64,000 nucleotides of DNA, from positions 30,632 to 94,631 of the forward strand of contig JAVBLS010000006.1 of the NCBI GenBank assembly GCA_031553235.1, given 5' to 3'. The notes beneath the pieces were generated by a model, which saw nothing but the letters and a program-made list of their open reading frames with translations, was not told where the DNA came from and did not search any database. Below, in pieces: positions 61,052 to 64,000 of the stretch; the stretch's first letter is position 1; every line of letters starts with the position of its first letter. Source of the DNA: Frigididesulfovibrio sp031553235 (GTDB taxonomy: Bacteria > Desulfobacterota > Desulfovibrionia > Desulfovibrionales > Desulfovibrionaceae). The position numbers were made by a program, and so were the translations under genes.

Positions 61052-62730
61052 GCCAGTCCGTCCTCGTCGACCGCCTCGGCCGCCCCCTGCCTCCGTCCCG
61101 CCCGGCCGGACCATCCCGCGAGTCCGGGGCCTATCGCGGCACCACTTCCAACTACCGGCCCCGGCGGGTGCATACCCAGACCGGCGAAAGCGCCGAGCGC
61201 GCCCTGACCCAGGCCCGGGCCCAGGATCTCTACGCCAACGACTTCGCCGCCCGCTCGGCCGTGGATTCCACGGCGATCAACGCTGTGGGCACCGGCCTGA
61301 TGCCCCAGCCGCGCATCCCGGCCAAACGCCTCGGCATCGGCGAGGACCAGGCCCACGACACCGCGGAACAAATGGCCTGGATCTGGGCCGAATGGTGCGC
61401 CCAGGCCCATGCCGGCGGCACCATGCACTTCGAGGATCTGCAATACTCCGGCATCGGCTCGGTGCTGCGCCTCGGCGAACTCCTGCACTTGCCGCTGATG
61501 AAGGAGCCCACGCCGGAGAACGCCCGCTCCTTCTCCCTAGCCCTGCAGCCTCTGTCGCCGCTGCGCCTGTCCACCCCGCCCGGCAAGTTCGCCGACCCCA
61601 GCATCCGCGACGGCGTCCACCTCTCGGACTACGGCGAGCCCCTCGGTTACTGGATTGCCGCGCCCAGACCGAGCGCCTTGGGTACGGCCCTGCCGGTCAC
61701 CGACGCCGACTTCCGCTACATCCCGGCCCGCGTCGGCCATCGCCCCGGCCTCTTCCATCTCTTCCGCCACAACGAAGAAGAGCAGGTCCGCGGCGTGTCC
61801 GGCCTGTCCACCGGGGTCAAGCTCTTCCGCAACCTCGAAGACGCCATCGACCATGAGTTGCTCGCCCAGGTGCTCGCGGCCAGCTTCCCGGTGTTCATCG
61901 GCCTGGAAGGTGGCCGGGCAGGCCTGCCGGAAGCCGTTCTGGAGCAATACAACCTGGCCGAGCCGGAGAAGACCGGCGGCAACCGCTACTACCAGGACGT
62001 TGTCCCCGGCACGATCATCTACGGCAACAAGGATGAAAAGCCGCACATCCTGGAGTCCAAGCGCCCCAACCAGAATTTCATGGCTTTTGTGGAACTGGTG
62101 CTCCGGGCCCAGGGCGCTTCCTTCGGCATCCCCTACGAGGTGCTGCTCAAAGATTTCTCTAAGACCAACTACTCCTCGGCCCGGGCCGCCCTGAACGAAG
62201 CCTGGAAGGTTTTTCAGTTCTACCGCAACTGGTTCGCCCGGCTGTACTGCCAGCCCATCTGGAACATGGTCCAGGAAGAAGCCTATCTGCGCGGCCGGCT
62301 GGTCCTGCCCGCCAAGGCCCCAGGCTTCTACGAAGCCCGTTTCCTCTGGCTGAACACCTACTGGTACGGCCCGAGCCGGGGCTATGTCGACCCGGTCAAA
62401 GAGATCCAGGCCAACATCATGGCCATCGCCAACCGCCTGATGACCCGCACCGAGCATTGGGCTCAGAACGGCGGCGACTTTGACGAAGGCATGGAGCAAA
62501 TCGAGGCCGAAGAACGCCGCCTGGCCGGCCTGGCTCCGGCCCCGGCCGTGGTCAAGGTCGGCAAGAACGGCGAAGTCCGCCAAGAGCAATTCACGAGTGA
62601 AACGAGCGAATTGCTCTGCAAGGATTCGCAAGCGAATCCTTGCCGCGAGATGCTTGTAGGCGGGCTTTGCCCGCCGTTAAACGAGCATCTCAAGCGTCAA
62701 CTACTGTTAGGGGAGAGGGAAAATGCATAG
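61048..62730 (+). CDS. Phage portal protein, lambda gpB family
   Basis: A 560-residue portal. GAYRGTTSNYRP, ARSAVDSTAINAVGTGLMPQP, SGLSTGVKLFRNLEDAIDHEL, FGIPYEVLLKDFSKTNYSSARAALNEAW (by its ends) and VDPVKEIQANIMAIANRLMT are typical. It forms the dodecameric DNA gate of the prohead. The last 35-48 residues are encoded by a family-I palindromic repeat and the sequence after it, so the natural C-terminus has been replaced or extended. ATG 61048 overlaps the preceding ORF stop. Confidence 0.92.
   Translation: MSQSVLVDRLGRPLPPSRPAGPSRESGAYRGTTSNYRPRRVHTQTGESAERALTQARAQDLYANDFAARSAVDSTAINAVGTGLMPQPRIPAKRLGIGEDQAHDTAEQMAWIWAEWCAQAHAGGTMHFEDLQYSGIGSVLRLGELLHLPLMKEPTPENARSFSLALQPLSPLRLSTPPGKFADPSIRDGVHLSDYGEPLGYWIAAPRPSALGTALPVTDADFRYIPARVGHRPGLFHLFRHNEEEQVRGVSGLSTGVKLFRNLEDAIDHELLAQVLAASFPVFIGLEGGRAGLPEAVLEQYNLAEPEKTGGNRYYQDVVPGTIIYGNKDEKPHILESKRPNQNFMAFVELVLRAQGASFGIPYEVLLKDFSKTNYSSARAALNEAWKVFQFYRNWFARLYCQPIWNMVQEEAYLRGRLVLPAKAPGFYEARFLWLNTYWYGPSRGYVDPVKEIQANIMAIANRLMTRTEHWAQNGGDFDEGMEQIEAEERRLAGLAPAPAVVKVGKNGEVRQEQFTSETSELLCKDSQANPCREMLVGGLCPPLNEHLKRQLLLGERENA
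62584..62691 (+). repeat. Palindromic dispersed repeat, family I copy B, inside the portal gene
   Basis: Three hairpins follow in order: GAGCAATTC 62584-62592 with 62608-62616; GCAAGGATTCGC 62618-62629 with 62632-62643; and GAGATGCT 62647-62654 with 62684-62691, enclosing GGCGGGC 62659-62665 with 62669-62675. Stem order and the GGCGGGC-TTT-GCCCGCC core equal copy A (6461-6557, inverted). Stems that differ do so on both arms. Confidence 0.85.
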
Positions 62731-63916
62731 CCCCCTGTGGATGCTCGCCCCCAACGCCGTCCAGCCCCTGTTCCGGGAGCCGGCCGCCGCCCGGGCGCCC
62801 GAAGCCGACGGCCCCGCGGCCTTCTCCTTCCCCTCCCCCGATCGGGAGGAAGACCGCGGCTACAGCCTGGACAACGGCGTGGCCGTCATTGCCGTTTCCG
62901 GCACGATTACCCGCAAGGCCGTGTATTCCTACTGGTCGGGCAAACCCCTGACCCAGGGACAGGACGCCGTTTTCAAGGCCCTGGCCGGCGCCCGGCGCGA
63001 TCCCGCCGTCAAGGCGATCCTGCTTGCCATCAACAGCCCGGGCGGTGTGGTGGCCGGCACCAAGGAGTTGGCCGACTGCATCGCCGAAATCGCCGCTGAA
63101 AAGCCCATGGCCGCCTATGCCGACGGCTGCATGGCCTCGTCCGCCTTCTACCTCGGGTCGGCCACCGGCCGGGTGCTGGCCCCGGTCACGGCCTATGTCG
63201 GCTGCATCGGGGTTTTTTGGGTGCATGAAAACTGGGCGGCCTTCAACGAGAAGCTCGGCGTGTCTTACAGCTACATCGCCGGCGGCAAATGGAAAACCGC
63301 CGGCAACCCCGACAACCCCCTGTCGGATGAAGAGCGCGCCTATTTCCAGCGCCAGATCGAGCAACTCCACGGCATTTTCAAGGCCGACGTCGCCCGCTTC
63401 CTCGGCATCAGCGCCCCGGCCGAACAATGGGCCGAGGGGCAAAGCCTGCTCGCCGAAGACGCCAAGGCCGTGGGCCTTGTTTCCGAAATCGTGCGCGACC
63501 TCCCGTCCGCCGTCAACCTGTTACGCATGGAGGCAACCATGAGCAAACCCGCGGATTCCCCGCAGGCCTCGGCGGACATTCAGGCCGAAGCCAAGAAAAT
63601 CGCCGAGGCTGCCGGCCAGGCCGTGGCCCGCGTCCTGGCCATGGTCAAGGCCGTGGCCGGCGAAGAAGCCCAGGCCACGGTCGAGAAACTCGTCCAGGCC
63701 CAGGTCACCCCGGAGCAGCTCGCGGCCATGTCCTCGCTCTTTGAGCAGCCCGCCGCCGCAACTCCCCCGGCCAAAGATCCCGAGGCCGAAGCCCGGGCCG
63801 CCATCCTGGCAGGCCTGCACGCGGCCACTCCGGGCGCCGTGCCCACGGGCAAAGCTCCGGCCGGCGTCGACCCCATGCAGGCGGCCATTGAGCGCATCAG
63901 CAAGATCAACGCGTAA
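62723..63916 (+). CDS. Phage prohead protease (S49/ClpP-like, gpC type) with C-terminal scaffold
   Basis: A 397-residue protein. Residues 50-270 form an S49 peptidase: LLAINSPGGVVAGTKEL, catalytic Ser in GCMASSAFYLGSATG (about 138), and Lys in GGKWKTAGNPDNPLSDEE (about 192). Residues 272-397 are an Ala/Glu-rich scaffold part. It matures the prohead. ATG 62723 has GGGGAGAGGG upstream and overlaps the portal stop by 8 bases. An internal start for the scaffold is described separately. Confidence 0.9.
   Translation: MHSPLWMLAPNAVQPLFREPAAARAPEADGPAAFSFPSPDREEDRGYSLDNGVAVIAVSGTITRKAVYSYWSGKPLTQGQDAVFKALAGARRDPAVKAILLAINSPGGVVAGTKELADCIAEIAAEKPMAAYADGCMASSAFYLGSATGRVLAPVTAYVGCIGVFWVHENWAAFNEKLGVSYSYIAGGKWKTAGNPDNPLSDEERAYFQRQIEQLHGIFKADVARFLGISAPAEQWAEGQSLLAEDAKAVGLVSEIVRDLPSAVNLLRMEATMSKPADSPQASADIQAEAKKIAEAAGQAVARVLAMVKAVAGEEAQATVEKLVQAQVTPEQLAAMSSLFEQPAAATPPAKDPEAEARAAILAGLHAATPGAVPTGKAPAGVDPMQAAIERISKINA
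63539..63916 (+). CDS. Nested scaffold protein (Nu3-like) from an internal start
   Basis: ATG 63539 is in frame inside the protease gene and preceded by GGAGG with a 5-base spacer. The product (125 residues, starting MSKPADSPQASADIQAEAKK) would be the free capsid scaffold, as Nu3 is made within gene C in lambda. Predicted helical and soluble. Confidence 0.65.
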   Translation: MSKPADSPQASADIQAEAKKIAEAAGQAVARVLAMVKAVAGEEAQATVEKLVQAQVTPEQLAAMSSLFEQPAAATPPAKDPEAEARAAILAGLHAATPGAVPTGKAPAGVDPMQAAIERISKINA

Positions 63917-63926
63917 GGAGCCGCTC

Positions 63927-64000
63927 ATGAAAACAGCAGCAACGTATGAGCGCCGGACCTTTTTAAAAGACCACCCCCCGGTGATGCAGCGCATGCGCCT
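63927..64000 (+). CDS. Phage head gene, partial (possible decoration protein)
   Basis: The reading frame starts at ATG 63927 after AAGGAG with a 7-base spacer, and runs off the window after about 24 residues (MKTAATYERRTFLKDHPPVM). By lambda order (B-C-Nu3-D-E) the head decoration protein is expected. The fragment is too short to prove it. Confidence 0.55.
   Translation, partial: MKTAATYERRTFLKDHPPVMQRMR

Larger units (their letters stand above)
52885..64000 (+). mobile_element. Lambda-like prophage (left part; runs off the window)
   Basis: Gene order is replication helicase, CHC2 primase, small packaging protein, GpA-type terminase, HTH protein, inverted cargo gene, gpW-like, portal, S49 protease with nested scaffold, and a partial next head gene. 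It abuts tRNA-Pro, the presumed integration site. Integrase, repressor and tail genes are not seen, so they lie to the right or are lost. The left border is inferred. Confidence 0.8.

Overview
This is a GC-rich bacterial chromosome segment that reads like a Desulfovibrionaceae-type sulfate or sulfite reducer. The assignment is inferred from gene content (a sulfolactate sulfo-lyase operon, a molybdate system with an XRE-PBP regulator, overall gene style); no ribosomal gene is present to prove it. Three tRNA genes (His-GTG, Arg-CCG, Pro-TGG) are encoded with their CCA ends.

Layout. 1-5.8 kb: the end of a polar amino-acid ABC transporter, a Sel1-repeat protein, a frameshifted unknown gene, a phenylacetate-CoA-ligase-like enzyme and rlmN. 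5.8-9.5 kb: modABC on the minus strand with a divergent XRE-PBP regulator. 9.6-12.6 kb: RdgC apparently split into two adjacent genes, followed by two orphan dipeptide-type permeases. 12.7-20.2 kb: aroA, tRNA-His, a DEAD-box helicase, a UPF0173 hydrolase, tRNA-Arg, cardiolipin synthase and a methyltransferase/P-loop fusion. 20.4-29.4 kb: an MdtABC-type RND pump with its own outer-membrane lipoprotein. 29.6-35.1 kb: an ABC importer whose binding protein is of the DUF3798 family, with a good sigma70 promoter. 35.3-45.5 kb: one long minus-strand operon, suyA-suyB-larA-like-beta-hydroxyacid dehydrogenase-ABC importer (binding protein, two permeases, two ATPases)-aldehyde dehydrogenase. It starts at a near-consensus sigma54 promoter and ends at a strong terminator, with a GAF/AAA+ sigma54 activator divergently encoded. 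47.5-52.6 kb: a YbaK-type deacylase, a large hybrid histidine kinase and an unknown small protein. From tRNA-Pro (52.9 kb) to the window end: the replication, packaging and head module of a lambda-like prophage, with an inverted AT-rich cargo gene.

How the genes work together. The sigma54-driven operon encodes a plausible full route for C3 sulfonates: uptake, DHPS oxidation to sulfolactaldehyde, oxidation to sulfolactate, and SuyAB cleavage to pyruvate plus sulfite, the sulfite then being available for respiration. The odd member is a LarA-family nickel racemase homologue with all catalytic residues in register. It is a candidate sulfolactate racemase that would connect the (S)-sulfolactate made upstream to the (R)-sulfolactate used by SuyAB. 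The importer's two ATPases are complementarily degenerate, predicting one active and one inactive nucleotide site.

A second theme is three families of roughly 100-bp multi-hairpin repeats in intergenic spaces. Several begin directly at stop codons, two intrude into coding sequence, and paired copies show compensatory stem changes. One copy encodes part of the C-terminus of the prophage portal protein, so the element can also occupy phage DNA.
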